NCBI RefSeq assembly: GCF_016919005.1
Contig: NZ_JAFFQE010000002.1
Span: 1 to 64,000, forward strand
Length of the DNA stretch: 64,000 bases
DNA from: Desulfopila inferna
GTDB taxonomy: Bacteria > Desulfobacterota > Desulfobulbia > Desulfobulbales > Desulfocapsaceae
Direction of reading: 5' to 3'
The notes beneath the pieces are model-generated. The model was not told the DNA's origin. It saw only the letters and a list, made by a program, of their open reading frames with translations, and did not search any database. This document shows positions 1-8,957 of this stretch, one piece after another. The translations under genes and the position numbers were made by a program. Each line of letters starts with the position of its first letter. Position 1 is the first letter of the stretch.

Positions 1-370
1 GATTAATTTCCCCGGGGTCACTCAGCCCAATATTCTGGTGTGCCTGACCCAGGAGGCCTACAACTCCTTTTCGCCGATCATCAGGCCGGGCGGCACCCTG
101 CTCACCGACTCCCGCTACGTGCAGCAGGCCAAAAAGGTCGACGCCAAGCAGCTCGAGCTGCCGATGTACGAGCAGGTCATGGAGCAGATCGGCAAGCCGA
201 TTGTCTTCAATATCTGCGTACTCGGGGCTCTGATCGGCCTGACCGGTCTGATCAGGCCGGCATCCCTGCTGGCCACCATCAAGGATCGGGTACCTCCGGG
301 CTTTATCGACATGAATACCAAGGCCTTTGAACTGGGCATGGATATGGGTGCCGAATATTCGATGCGCTGA
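1..370 (+). CDS. 2-oxoacid:ferredoxin oxidoreductase gamma subunit, 3' part
   Basis: The open frame runs in from the left edge (frame beginning at base 2) and stops at 370, so only the C-terminal ~122 residues are visible. The sequence matches the gamma (KorC/PorC-like) chain of pyruvate/2-oxoglutarate ferredoxin oxidoreductases: a QPNILVCLTQEAY strand-turn, a GGTLLTDS turn, and a C-terminal helix with repeated GM/G residues. The gamma chain couples 2-oxoacid decarboxylation to ferredoxin reduction in the cytoplasm. The alpha and beta genes are presumably upstream, outside the window. Family assignment is firm; substrate (2-oxoglutarate versus another oxoacid) cannot be told from this fragment. 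A second, unrelated-looking set of such genes lies at 8958-11352. Confidence 0.8.
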   Translation, partial: INFPGVTQPNILVCLTQEAYNSFSPIIRPGGTLLTDSRYVQQAKKVDAKQLELPMYEQVMEQIGKPIVFNICVLGALIGLTGLIRPASLLATIKDRVPPGFIDMNTKAFELGMDMGAEYSMR

Positions 371-458
371 TCAGTGTCTGTCCAGGATTACATTCCTGGA
401 CAGACACAATCACTTTAATAAGAATATAGTCTAAAACTACCCAATTAAGGGAAAAACA

Positions 459-3400
459 ATGGAAATCCAGCTTGGTTCTTCCTCTTCAACGGGGAGCTAC
501 ATTATTGAAAAGGCGCAGAGCGTCGGTCTTGACCCCAAGGTGCTGTATGAAGCCGTCATCGATCTCTCTGCAGAGGGACTGATTACAGCAGGCTGTATTA
601 ATTTAGCTGCGGGAATTCTGCTGGAAGACCTCGGCCTGCCCAATTATTTCTTCGAAAACATCAGAAAAGAGTCTCTGGGACATCTTCTCTTTTCCATTGC
701 CACAAGCATCAAGATTGTTGACGGCAGGGTCGCCCTGTATGGGCGGGTGGCGCATGTTGACTTTGATCTGGAAGAAACCAATACCATGCAGCGCGTGCGC
801 ATCGCCACGGCTGAGACACGCGACAGCATGGAAAGCGTACTCGAGGACCAGATCTCCGGGCACCGACGTGAGTATTACTACAGTCCGGAAAGCAATTATT
901 ATACATATATTATCCGCCCCGAAACCATTAAGGATTTTCCCACTGAAGATTATAGCGAATCCCGTTTTCTCTTTAATCTTGCAGGTGATTATGCGGTGAC
1001 TCCGAAACCAACGCGGAGGCGCTATGAAAAATTTCTGGCGGCCCTGGATAAGTCGGTCATCCCTCTGGTCCAGTTTTTTAATCTGCCGGAAACCGGAGAG
1101 AGCAGACTGATGTTCAATTCGGATTTCGAAACGCCTCAGCTTCCCATACTCAGGAAATTGATGGCCGATCACGGGCTCATTCTGCTGCGCGGTTACTGGG
1201 AACCATACCTGGCAAAGGGCGAGGTTCAGTCATCAATCTGCACTCTCTATGTTCAGGGTGAGCTCTCCCGCAAGCAGGAGGCCGCCATCACCGAAGACCT
1301 GATAGCCTTCCTTTCATTTTCTATAAACTCCATCAATTCATATTATGTTGAGGGAAAGCTCAATTTCCATGAAATGCTCTTTGCCGGTAATGCTATTGAT
1401 TTCACCCATCTTTTTATTTTCAAGGAAAGCGAAAATATCACTGACCGCGACATCCTCAACAGCCTCACCGGCAAGGATCAGCAGGATGCTTTCGCCAAAC
1501 GGCTCCAGAGTTCCAATAAGTCTATTTACGGCTCGGTTCTGATTGAAGATACCGCCAGAAAGAATATCGATTTGATCCAATATCTCTATGTCCTCTTTGA
1601 AAAACGCTTCAAACCTGGTCTCGCTACCAGGATAACGGACGAAGAACTGCAGAGCAAATGGCTTGAATTTGATAAAATTATAGCCAATCGTTTTATGGAC
1701 TTCAGCCTCGGCTATGATATTTTCAAGTTCATGTTCAAGATTGTCAGCTGTACGCTGAAAACAAACTTCTATAAACCGGAAAAACGCTCATACGCCTTCC
1801 GGTTCAACAATGACATTCTTGATCCTCTGGTTTTCAACCAGTTCGTCTACGGAATCTTCTATGTCAATGGTCATTATTCCAATGGTACTCATCTGAGGGC
1901 AGCCGATATTTCCCGAGGTGGGCTGCGCCTCATTCGTGTTTCCAGGGCCAATTATGAGACCGAGCTGGATAATGCAGTTCTGCTCAACTATGCTCTGGGA
2001 CCCAAGGCTCAGCGCCTTAAACACAAGGATATTTGCGAGAGTGGCTCCAAAGGAGTGGTTGTCCCATATCCTCTCTACTCCAAATATTCCGTCGAGGCCC
2101 TCTATGACTACACCGAAGGCATCATGGACCTGATGTTGCTCGATGACTCCATTGTCGACTATTACGGCGAACAGGAGATGGTGTTTTTTGGCCCCGACGA
2201 AGGTACCGCACCATTGATGGACGGGGTTGCCATTCGTGCCCGTGAACGCGGCTACAGCTACTGGCGCACCATCACCACCGGCAAAAGTACAGGGATACCG
2301 CACGATACCTACGGCATGCTGGAATCCGGCGAGCTTTTCGGTCTTTTTGATCGGGACAAGAAGGGTGTCGACCTGCAGATTGACGGACACTCGGTTCTGC
2401 TCACCGACAATATGGAAGAAATTCATAAAGTAATCGGTGGAAAGATCAAAACCAGCGGCATGACCACCAGTGGCGTAATGGGTTCCTTCAGGACCTTGAT
2501 CCAGCACTACAAGGCCAAGGAAGGAAAGCTCAACCTGATGATCACGGGTGGTCCCGATGGGGATCTGGGCGCCAACGAAATCCAGTGCTACAAGGGAAAT
2601 ATCTGCCTGATCATAGATGGCGGTTCGGTTCTTTACGATCCTGACGGTCTTGACAAAAAAGAGCTGATGAAAATTGCTTTTCAGCGCAATTCCAGTCCAC
2701 GGCCCAATTCGCTGGTCTTTGACAATGCCCGGCTGGGACCCAACGGCTTCAAGGTCGCTCTCTCCGACAAAAACATAACTTTGCCGGACGGCAGCTTCAT
2801 CGAGGATGGCGGCATGTTCCATCGCCATTTTCTCTCAAACAGAGAAAACCGCAGATTTATCGAACAGGCAAATATCCAGGCCTTCATTCCCTGCGGTGGT
2901 TTTAAAGACACCATAAACAGCAGCAACATCAAGGATTTCCTTCATATTTTTCAGGAGCTTAAATTTATCGTCGAAGGGGCCAACGTCTTTTTTGACGATG
3001 CGTCAAGGAGATATATCGCCAACCATACGGCAATAAAGCAGATCAAAGATTCCACCGCCAACAAGGGTGGTGTTTATTCAAGCTCCATCGCCGAAGTCCT
3101 TACCGCGTTTCTGTTGCAGGACGACTACGAAGAAGTTCTTCTCAAGGATACAGCGACCCGCTGGGCTCTCATCCGTGATATTATGGAGGGTGTAGCCAGA
3201 TACTCGCGATTGGAAACGAATATGCTCCTGCAGCTTCACGATCTCCATCCGGAAATTCCGCTTTTCGATTTATCCGAGAAGAGCAGTGAACAGATATTTA
3301 CCCTGCAGGACCGACTCAATGAACGTATCGAGGAGATCGTCTCCGACGAAGCCCTGGTCTGGTCGGTAATGCTGAGCTATATTCCTCCTACCCTTGTAGA

Positions 3401-3590
3401 AAAGCAGGGAAAAAATACCATAATGGATATCCTCAACTCTCCTGAGCTGCAGAATTACCGTAATGCCATACTCGGTAAGAAAATTGCCTCCATGGCCTTT
3501 TACCGCTTTGGCCTGCAATGGGAAAATTTTCTGGAAAAGGTTTCAACCGATTTTTCCGCCTCCCTGCACGAAGTATTTCAGGAGAAATAG
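459..3590 (+). CDS. Large NAD-specific glutamate dehydrogenase (~115 kDa type)
   Basis: A 1,043-residue protein, about twice the length of the common hexameric enzyme and close to the 115-kDa NAD-dependent class. It should interconvert glutamate and 2-oxoglutarate plus ammonia in the cytoplasm. The catalytic Glu/Leu/Phe/Val-dehydrogenase core lies roughly in residues 470-900: a GGLRLIRVS segment at about residue 486, a GSKGVV lysine region, and a dinucleotide-binding stretch with a GGPDGDLGANE signature near residue 700. The N-terminal ~450 residues are the poorly conserved regulatory region of large GDHs. ATG at 459 is preceded by an AAGGGAAAAAC ribosome site. It follows the oxoacid oxidoreductase gene by 88 bases and points towards a convergent hydrolase, with an inverted repeat between them. 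Confidence 0.88.
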   Translation: MEIQLGSSSSTGSYIIEKAQSVGLDPKVLYEAVIDLSAEGLITAGCINLAAGILLEDLGLPNYFFENIRKESLGHLLFSIATSIKIVDGRVALYGRVAHVDFDLEETNTMQRVRIATAETRDSMESVLEDQISGHRREYYYSPESNYYTYIIRPETIKDFPTEDYSESRFLFNLAGDYAVTPKPTRRRYEKFLAALDKSVIPLVQFFNLPETGESRLMFNSDFETPQLPILRKLMADHGLILLRGYWEPYLAKGEVQSSICTLYVQGELSRKQEAAITEDLIAFLSFSINSINSYYVEGKLNFHEMLFAGNAIDFTHLFIFKESENITDRDILNSLTGKDQQDAFAKRLQSSNKSIYGSVLIEDTARKNIDLIQYLYVLFEKRFKPGLATRITDEELQSKWLEFDKIIANRFMDFSLGYDIFKFMFKIVSCTLKTNFYKPEKRSYAFRFNNDILDPLVFNQFVYGIFYVNGHYSNGTHLRAADISRGGLRLIRVSRANYETELDNAVLLNYALGPKAQRLKHKDICESGSKGVVVPYPLYSKYSVEALYDYTEGIMDLMLLDDSIVDYYGEQEMVFFGPDEGTAPLMDGVAIRARERGYSYWRTITTGKSTGIPHDTYGMLESGELFGLFDRDKKGVDLQIDGHSVLLTDNMEEIHKVIGGKIKTSGMTTSGVMGSFRTLIQHYKAKEGKLNLMITGGPDGDLGANEIQCYKGNICLIIDGGSVLYDPDGLDKKELMKIAFQRNSSPRPNSLVFDNARLGPNGFKVALSDKNITLPDGSFIEDGGMFHRHFLSNRENRRFIEQANIQAFIPCGGFKDTINSSNIKDFLHIFQELKFIVEGANVFFDDASRRYIANHTAIKQIKDSTANKGGVYSSSIAEVLTAFLLQDDYEEVLLKDTATRWALIRDIMEGVARYSRLETNMLLQLHDLHPEIPLFDLSEKSSEQIFTLQDRLNERIEEIVSDEALVWSVMLSYIPPTLVEKQGKNTIMDILNSPELQNYRNAILGKKIASMAFYRFGLQWENFLEKVSTDFSASLHEVFQEK

Positions 3591-3596
3591 CGCTCC

Positions 3597-3626
3597 GGAT
3601 GGCGGCCTCGCTGAAGGTCGCCATCC
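3597..3626. terminator. Inverted repeat between convergent genes
   Basis: GGATGGCG at 3597-3604 pairs with CGCCATCC at 3619-3626, an 8-bp perfect stem extended by further partial pairing. It lies just after the glutamate dehydrogenase stop and before the end of the convergent hydrolase gene. There is no clear T-tract, so a transcription-terminator role is inferred only from position and the strength of the stem. Confidence 0.45.
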
Positions 3627-3642
3627 ATATCTTCACTACTCT

Positions 3643-4254
3643 TCACTTTCCACAGATCGCCCTCAGCCTTTTCCGGCACCATACTGGATCACCGAGGATT
3701 TCAGGTGTGCTGAGCACTCCCGTAAAATCTCTTTTTCCGGCAACGCTGTAGTTCACCGATAACGGATTAAAAAAACCATGAAGATAGGGGGCCTTCAGAC
3801 AGCAGATATTCCCTCTTACGGCAATTTCTTTTATCAGCTCATCGACATTGACAACTTCTTCAAAATACGGAAAAACCAGGGTTGTCGGGGTCTGCGGAAA
3901 ACAATCAAGATACTTTCGTATCCTGGTGGGATAGAATCCGAGAAAATGGTGAAGCGATTTTAATGAAGAGTCCGCAAGCGCCCGCCACATTGCCGAAGCT
4001 CCGGCACTGAAGCCGATGGCGACATTACAGCCCTCCTGGTGCAGGACTTCAAAAATTTTCTTGCTGTAATGAGCATGGCCGCACTGCTCGACAAAGGCGG
4101 CATATACCTCCTGCTCGTCTCCAGATCCTGGAGAAGCCGAATTTTCGTAGGGAGAGATAAGGGATACCTCTGCTCCCTGCGAGCGCAGACTGAAGGCAAG
4201 CCGATCGAGGCCTTCCTGCTTACCGTAAATGTCCGTTGCAATGCCGATATGCAT
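3643..4254 (-). CDS. Dienelactone-hydrolase-like alpha/beta-hydrolase
   Basis: 203 residues with an alpha/beta-hydrolase layout. An early GIATDIYG strand is followed by the nucleophile elbow GFSAGAS at about residues 81-87 (G-x-S-x-G) and a late HGFFNPLS segment with the probable catalytic histidine. An acidic residue in the VVNVDELI region could complete the triad. The arrangement resembles the dienelactone hydrolase family, but the protein is shorter than typical members and I cannot name a substrate. It is convergent with glutamate dehydrogenase and has no obvious operon partner; the next upstream gene is on the other strand. Family assignment is moderate, function unknown. Confidence 0.7.
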   Translation of the reverse strand: MHIGIATDIYGKQEGLDRLAFSLRSQGAEVSLISPYENSASPGSGDEQEVYAAFVEQCGHAHYSKKIFEVLHQEGCNVAIGFSAGASAMWRALADSSLKSLHHFLGFYPTRIRKYLDCFPQTPTTLVFPYFEEVVNVDELIKEIAVRGNICCLKAPYLHGFFNPLSVNYSVAGKRDFTGVLSTPEILGDPVWCRKRLRAICGK

Positions 4255-4633
4255 GTGCTGCCATCCTTTTAATGCCGTTTATCAATGAAGCCAGCTGGTC
4301 ATGCTGCCTGACTTGAAATAAATCTTTCATTCCCAACGGCAGCAGGCTGCATGGAAGAAGGGGTCTTTCTATAATTTTTTCGATTCGATGGTTTGCTTTC
4401 GTGTACTGATTTGATATCATAAAGAAGCAATATCGGCAGCATCCTTTGCTACTGCGCTTTTCCTTTACTGGCAAATTTATCTTCCTGAATATCCTCAATT
4501 ATAAAAAGAAAACGGTAAAAGAAACAGATCACTTATCCGGCTCCGCTGGTTTAGTATCTTACAATCTGGTTTTTTGGGCGGGGGTTGAGTGCTCATTCTA
4601 TTTGCTTATTATTGATAACTAAGGAGAAAGATA
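4255..4633. other. Divergent intergenic region
   Basis: About 380 bases between the divergent hydrolase and PagL-like genes, so both promoters should lie here. No convincing -35/-10 pair was picked out. The right part (4531-4571) holds a fragment of repeat family B. No coding potential is apparent. Confidence 0.6.
4531..4571 (-). repeat. Repeat family B, fragment (copy 1)
   Basis: Read on the minus strand, this segment has a TAAACCAGCGGAGCCGGATAAG block closely resembling TAACCCAGCTGAGCTGGATAAG of the fuller copies at 38365-38445 and 56125-56152. An adjoining CAGATTGTAAG piece matches the other end of the repeat, but the order and spacing differ, as if internal sequence was lost or rearranged. 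It lies ~60 bases upstream of the PagL-like gene. Confidence 0.6.
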
Positions 4634-5209
4634 TTGAAAGCAAAACTACTTTCTGTTTTGTCTCTGCTTACACTTACCTGTGCGACAACGCCTGCCGTGG
4701 CTTTAGATAAGGGAGTAAGCATCAGTGGCGGCTATGATTTCAAAGATGAAATCACCTTCATCCGTGGTGCGATAAAGGCATCTCCGCAATGGAGGTGGCT
4801 GACGGAAGGGAACTGGTATGTTGGCATGCATGTTGATCTTGGCTTCATATATCTCGAAAGCGATGCCGATTACTCGACCGCCAATTTCCCTGATTCACTC
4901 GAGGCCATTTCCCTGACTCCGTTATTCCGCCTGCAGCGCATACCATATGACAATGGTATTTCACCCTTTTTTGAAGCTGGAGTGGGAGCATCTTATTTTT
5001 CCGAAGACACGCTGCAGAACGGGGATCCGGATGGGACTGAGCTTGGCGGCCATTTTCAGTTTGAGGACATCCTTTCAGCCGGTCTGAGATTTGGGGGATC
5101 ACAGCAGTACGAACTAGCCCTCAATTATTTTCATTATTCCAATGCGGGCATCTACGACAATAATGACGGCCTAAATGTTTTCGCCGCCACCTTCGGAGTT
5201 TGGTTTTAG
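4634..5209 (+). CDS. PagL-like lipid A 3-O-deacylase / acyloxyacyl hydrolase
   Basis: 191 residues: a Sec signal peptide (residues ~1-23, ending PAVA-LD), then an eight-strand outer-membrane barrel pattern ending in an aromatic F. The C-terminal H-Y-S-N-A-G signature at about residues 165-170 matches PagL enzymes, which remove the 3-O-acyl chain of lipid A in the outer membrane. The catalytic His and Ser of PagL are present. By my hand alignment the third catalytic residue (Glu, twelve residues after the Ser) is Asn here. Start is TTG at 4634, chosen because AAGGAG lies seven bases upstream and the signal peptide begins there. A strong terminator overlaps the stop codon, so it is transcribed alone. 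Confidence 0.75.
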   Translation: MKAKLLSVLSLLTLTCATTPAVALDKGVSISGGYDFKDEITFIRGAIKASPQWRWLTEGNWYVGMHVDLGFIYLESDADYSTANFPDSLEAISLTPLFRLQRIPYDNGISPFFEAGVGASYFSEDTLQNGDPDGTELGGHFQFEDILSAGLRFGGSQQYELALNYFHYSNAGIYDNNDGLNVFAATFGVWF

Positions 5210-5234
5210 GGCCTTACTCCCAAGAGTAAGGCCC
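5209..5234 (+). terminator. Strong hairpin terminator after the PagL-like gene
   Basis: GGGCCTTACTC (5209-5219), loop CCAA, GAGTAAGGCCC (5224-5234): an 11-bp perfect stem starting at the last base of the stop codon and followed by TAAATAA. Only a short A/T run follows, but stem strength and placement argue for termination. Confidence 0.8.
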
Positions 5235-5323
5235 TAAATAACAGCAACATGGAAACTAAGTTGATTCCATGAATTGGCCCTACGGCCAAGGCACTTACAC
5301 TCCTCAAGGGAGTACTGTAAAGA

Positions 5324-5340
5324 GTCCAGCTCCGCTGGGC
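5324..5340 (-). repeat. Repeat family B palindrome fragment (copy 2)
   Basis: CCAGCTCCGCTGGG, a near-perfect palindrome related to the CCAGCTCAGCTGG core of family B. It lies just beyond the end of the convergent PhzF gene. Only the palindromic core is recognisable, so membership is inferred. Confidence 0.45.
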
Positions 5341-5362
5341 AGTGCTGAATCCACAGCGGCGG

Positions 5363-6142
5363 CTATAGATAGATTGTACCATCCATATATTTGACGGCCG
5401 CTCCTGTTATGAAAACCCTATCTCCTTCTATTTTGCAGGTGAGCCTGCCACCTCTCCGGGAGACCTGCTCTGCCTCGAACATCTCTTTGCCGAGTTTCCT
5501 GGACCAGAATGGCGCCAAAGTGGTATGGGCCGAACCGGTTACAGGATCTTCATCTACTCCAACCTGCGGGCCGAACCAGCGGGAAACAAAATCGGCTTTT
5601 TCTCCTGCTGCCGTAACAATCAAACCACGTAAAGGCACCTTTTTCAATAAATTGAAATCCGGCTGTAGCTCACGCACGGTTTTTTCATCTTTGACCAGGA
5701 CCAGATAGTCATCTGCGGCAGCTACTTCGAGAGGATCGACTCCGAGAGATTCGATGAGACCGCTGGGGGGGGAACAGGGTTCGGGCGGCTGCAGTGGGAA
5801 GTCAAGAACAAGGAGATCCTCCTGCCTGCTTACCCGCAGCAGGCCGCTCCTTGTTTCAAATTGGATCGGCGAGGCAGTTTCACCAAGTTCATTGAAGAGA
5901 ACCCAAGCGCTGGCCAGGGTTGCATGTCCACAGAGATCGACTTCTGCTACAGGGGTGAACCATCTGAGATGGTATACCCCGTTGCCGCCTGTGAAAAATG
6001 CCGTCTCCGACAGATTGTTTTCCATGGCAATATCCTGCAGGGTCTGGTCATCAAGCCAGCTTTGCAGCGGGCACACTGCTGCTGGATTTCCCCGGAAAAC
6101 TTCTTCAGCAAAGGCATCAACCTGATATATTTTCAGCTCCAT
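5363..6142 (-). CDS. PhzF-family isomerase/epimerase-like protein
   Basis: 259 residues matching the PhzF superfamily: an N-terminal YQVDAFAEEVFRGNPAAV signature, the N-L-S-E-T-A-F motif with the active-site glutamate (~residue 45), FTPVAEVDLCGHATLA, and a C-terminal D-P-V-T-G-S-A-H block that repeats the fold. PhzF relatives share a diaminopimelate-epimerase fold and act on small cyclic or amino-acid substrates; the actual substrate here is unknown. An in-frame ATG lies 12 bases upstream, but GGAGG sits six bases before the ATG at 6142, so this start is preferred. No phenazine genes are nearby, so phenazine synthesis should not be inferred. Confidence 0.85.
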   Translation of the reverse strand: MELKIYQVDAFAEEVFRGNPAAVCPLQSWLDDQTLQDIAMENNLSETAFFTGGNGVYHLRWFTPVAEVDLCGHATLASAWVLFNELGETASPIQFETRSGLLRVSRQEDLLVLDFPLQPPEPCSPPSGLIESLGVDPLEVAAADDYLVLVKDEKTVRELQPDFNLLKKVPLRGLIVTAAGEKADFVSRWFGPQVGVDEDPVTGSAHTTLAPFWSRKLGKEMFEAEQVSRRGGRLTCKIEGDRVFITGAAVKYMDGTIYL

Positions 6143-6212
6143 GGATACCTCCATTTATAAATATTTAGTAAAAAAAATATTACAATTAACCAACATTACA
6201 CAATCAACAAGT

Positions 6213-6236
6213 ATTTATTCAGCTCCGCTGGGCTAG
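6213..6236 (-). repeat. Repeat family B palindrome fragment (copy 3)
   Basis: On the minus strand the sequence CTAGCCCAGCGGAGCTGAATAA matches the TAACCCAGCTGAGCTGGATAA block of family B. It overlaps the stop codon of the DtxR-type gene: the TAG of the repeat is the gene's stop. Confidence 0.55.
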
Positions 6237-6892
6237 ATCAGACACGATGTTTTCCAGACAAAGATGTTCTTGACGATTTCAGGATCAAGGGCAAGTTCGG
6301 TATTTTCATATTTGATGCAGAAGGCAGGCGAGGTCCGGTGCACCGTTACCGTCACTCCAGGATTGAGACCAAAGGAGAGAAGCTGGTGAAGATTGGAGTG
6401 ACTGCCCGGCTTGATATAGGTGATCCGCCCCTGCTCCCCGGGAACCAGTTCGATCAGGCTGGTTACCGTATTGACAACTTTCGTGGCCTGATTGCGGCAA
6501 CATTTTCCCGGAGGGATCGGCTTGCCGTCCGGACATACCTCCGGATGGCCCAGCAGCGTACAAATGGATTCTTCCACCTCTTCCTGCAGAGAATGCTCCA
6601 CCTCGCAGGCAATCTCATCCATCTTGCTTTTTTTGACTTTGAGAATGGAGGTCACCAGTACCTCGGCCAGACGATGCCTGCGTATGATGGCTTCAGCCAG
6701 CCCCTCTCCTTCGCTGGTAAAGCGGATTTCCCCGTTATTCCGTAAAATAAGCTTATTCTGCACCAGGTCGTCCAACTCCTTCTCGGTAAACTGGATGGCA
6801 CAGTTATCTTTAATAGCCTGAATCGATGCCTTGTTTTTCTCTCGGGCAACCCAGATTGCTTCCAGAATTTCCTCGTACCGTTCATGCAACAT
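6233..6892 (-). CDS. DtxR/MntR-family metal-dependent regulator with C-terminal FeoA domain
   Basis: 219 residues. Residues ~1-70 form a winged-helix DNA-binding domain of the DtxR type. Residues ~70-140 form the metal-binding/dimerisation domain, with the expected pattern of His, Glu, Cys residues (RRHRLAE, CEVEHSLQEEVEESI, GHPEVCPDG, then a Cys pair). Residues ~150-215 form a FeoA/SH3-like domain (LVPGEQGRITYI ... GLNPGVTVTV). It lies 14 bases downstream of feoB on the same strand, so it almost certainly controls ferrous-iron uptake and is cotranscribed with it. Metal specificity (Fe versus Mn) is not decidable here; the feoB context favours Fe(II). Confidence 0.88.
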   Translation of the reverse strand: MLHERYEEILEAIWVAREKNKASIQAIKDNCAIQFTEKELDDLVQNKLILRNNGEIRFTSEGEGLAEAIIRRHRLAEVLVTSILKVKKSKMDEIACEVEHSLQEEVEESICTLLGHPEVCPDGKPIPPGKCCRNQATKVVNTVTSLIELVPGEQGRITYIKPGSHSNLHQLLSFGLNPGVTVTVHRTSPAFCIKYENTELALDPEIVKNIFVWKTSCLI

Positions 6893-6906
6893 TTACTGCA
6901 CCCACC

Positions 6907-8880
6907 CTATGTAAAGGTTATACCGATTGCCAGACAGACATAATTGACCACACTGCCCAGCAGGATCGCATAAAGAAACACCACGACATTTATGGTTAGA
7001 CCTGCCTTCATACCTCGTTCCTTGAAAAGAACGATAAACGAATTGATACAGGGCGCCACTAGGGTCATCACCAGCAGGTTCACCACGAGCTGAAGATTTG
7101 TATAAATGGGGCGCAGATGCTCCAGCTCTGTGGCTCCACTTTCCCGACGGATCATGGTCTTGATGAAAACCTGGACACTTTTCTCCGGCAATCCCATAAC
7201 GTGATTAATAATCGGGCCCAGTGTCTTTTCCAGCACAGCCAGCCCTCCCGCCCGCTCGAACAGAAAGACCCCCAGAGACGCCAGGATAAAAACAGGCAGT
7301 GCCTCAAGCATGAAAAAGTAGGTCTTGGCCACCGCCATCTTCAAAACCGCCAGCGGTTTAGGCAGCCGCATCGGCGGAATCTCCAGAAACAAAGCCGTTC
7401 TGCTTCCAGGCAATATCTTATTGGCTAGGTATCCTGCGATAAAGACCTGGGCAGCTATTATGGAAAAAACAGTGATGGTCGCGGACACCGGCATTTGATT
7501 GAGGATAATCAGCATAACGGCAATCAGCGGCGCACAGGGCAGACAGAGATAGAGCAAAAAAGAGGCGATATTCTTTTCTTTTTCAGTATTCAGAACCCGT
7601 GTGGTCAGCAATGCCATGGTAACGCAGGAAAAGCCCATCACCAGGGGGATGACGCCCTTGCCGTTCAAGCCCATCTTCTGAAAAACGGTATCGAGCAGAA
7701 TCGAGATTCTGGGCAGATATCCGGAATCTTCGAGGATACCAAAAGAAATATAAAAACAGAAAATTACCGGCAGCACCAGTCCCAGCGCCAGGAACACCCC
7801 GGTAGGGAGGATGCCGAACTCCGGATCCATGATCATATCACGCAGAAACGGACTTTCAAGTCTATCGGTGAATTGTGCAACCAGTGGAAAAAGCATACCT
7901 TCGAAGACCCTGGAGTTGAGAGTATCAACCAGGTAGGTGGCCCCAAATTCTCCAATAAAAAAATACATCGCCGCCAACACCAGAACGGCGATGGGAATAC
8001 CGGTGGAAAAAGAGGTGCACATATCGCCGAACCGCATCAACAGTGAGCTTCTCGAAGGAGGCTCCGTTAGCTGCACCTCGTCGGTGATTCTTCCAGCAAG
8101 GATATTGTAGAATTCGGCCAGCAGGTGCCTGGCGTGATTCGGTTCCTCCTGATAGTAGAGATCGACGAGGCACCTGCATTTCCAGACAGCGTCGGCACCA
8201 TGATTTTCCTCAATATATTTGGCGGCGCCGAAATCTCTGTGGAGCAGCAGAAGGGCAAGTCCTCGTGATGCTATTCTGCTGCTGCCCAGAATCTCTTCCA
8301 CCTTCCTGATATAGCGTTCAATCGATTCAGGATAGGAAAAAGTGAAACTCAGCGGACGAAGTTCACCGAGACGCGAAACAAGCTCCCGTATTCCCATACC
8401 CTCGGGAGCAATCGTGCCAACCACCTCAACTCCCAGAATATTAGAGAGTCTTTCGGTGTTTATTTCAATACCCCGGGAGACGGCTTCATCCATCATATTG
8501 ATGTTCAGCAGCATCGGCAGACCGAGTTCACCATACTGCAGGGCAATCGCTATCGATCTTTTAAGATTCTTGGCATCCGCAACCAGAATGATACCGTTGA
8601 TACCGCCGCCGATTTTCTCTGAAAGAATCACCTCGCGGGCAGCCCGTTCATCCTCATTATCAGAAAAAATAGAAACAAGACCGGGGGTGTCGTATACTCG
8701 TCCCTTTTCCCCCGGAAGCCGACAGCTCTGAATGGTAACAGTAGATCCTGGTATATTTACCGACCTGATTTTATTCCCGGTAATTCTGGAAAAGATGGAA
8801 GTCTTGCCGACATTCATGTTGCCGATCAGGGCGTAGTTATAACCCGGCGGCACATCTTCATCTGAAAACGCTTCTTTCAT
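6907..8880 (-). CDS. feoB: Ferrous iron transporter FeoB
   Basis: 657 residues. An N-terminal G-protein domain shows G1 (GNMNVGKTS, ~20-28), G3 (DTPG, ~63) and G4 (NMMD, ~129) motifs, followed by a helical regulatory region and about nine or ten membrane segments from ~290 to the end. The gate motifs are of the divergent FeoB type: GFSCVTMALLTTR in place of the classic GFGCNVPAIMATR, and LCLPCAPL in the second half; key cysteines are kept. It imports Fe(II) across the inner membrane. Usual FeoB is ~750 residues, so this is a shorter form. It precedes the FeoA-containing DtxR regulator; no separate feoA is seen. Confidence 0.88.
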   Translation of the reverse strand: MKEAFSDEDVPPGYNYALIGNMNVGKTSIFSRITGNKIRSVNIPGSTVTIQSCRLPGEKGRVYDTPGLVSIFSDNEDERAAREVILSEKIGGGINGIILVADAKNLKRSIAIALQYGELGLPMLLNINMMDEAVSRGIEINTERLSNILGVEVVGTIAPEGMGIRELVSRLGELRPLSFTFSYPESIERYIRKVEEILGSSRIASRGLALLLLHRDFGAAKYIEENHGADAVWKCRCLVDLYYQEEPNHARHLLAEFYNILAGRITDEVQLTEPPSRSSLLMRFGDMCTSFSTGIPIAVLVLAAMYFFIGEFGATYLVDTLNSRVFEGMLFPLVAQFTDRLESPFLRDMIMDPEFGILPTGVFLALGLVLPVIFCFYISFGILEDSGYLPRISILLDTVFQKMGLNGKGVIPLVMGFSCVTMALLTTRVLNTEKEKNIASFLLYLCLPCAPLIAVMLIILNQMPVSATITVFSIIAAQVFIAGYLANKILPGSRTALFLEIPPMRLPKPLAVLKMAVAKTYFFMLEALPVFILASLGVFLFERAGGLAVLEKTLGPIINHVMGLPEKSVQVFIKTMIRRESGATELEHLRPIYTNLQLVVNLLVMTLVAPCINSFIVLFKERGMKAGLTINVVVFLYAILLGSVVNYVCLAIGITFT

Positions 8881-8957
8881 TCTAACCTGGCTGGTTCCTC
8901 TCTTCTCTATAATCGCATTGACTGTCGAGAGCTTCCTGTGCTTTAAATACCGCGAGA

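Noticed and set aside
1788-2828. 346-codon minus-strand frame inside glutamate dehydrogenase
   Set aside because: Shadow of a well-conserved coding region; no independent domain.
5363-6142. Phenazine biosynthesis
   Set aside because: Only a PhzF-fold protein is present; the rest of a phenazine pathway is absent from the window.
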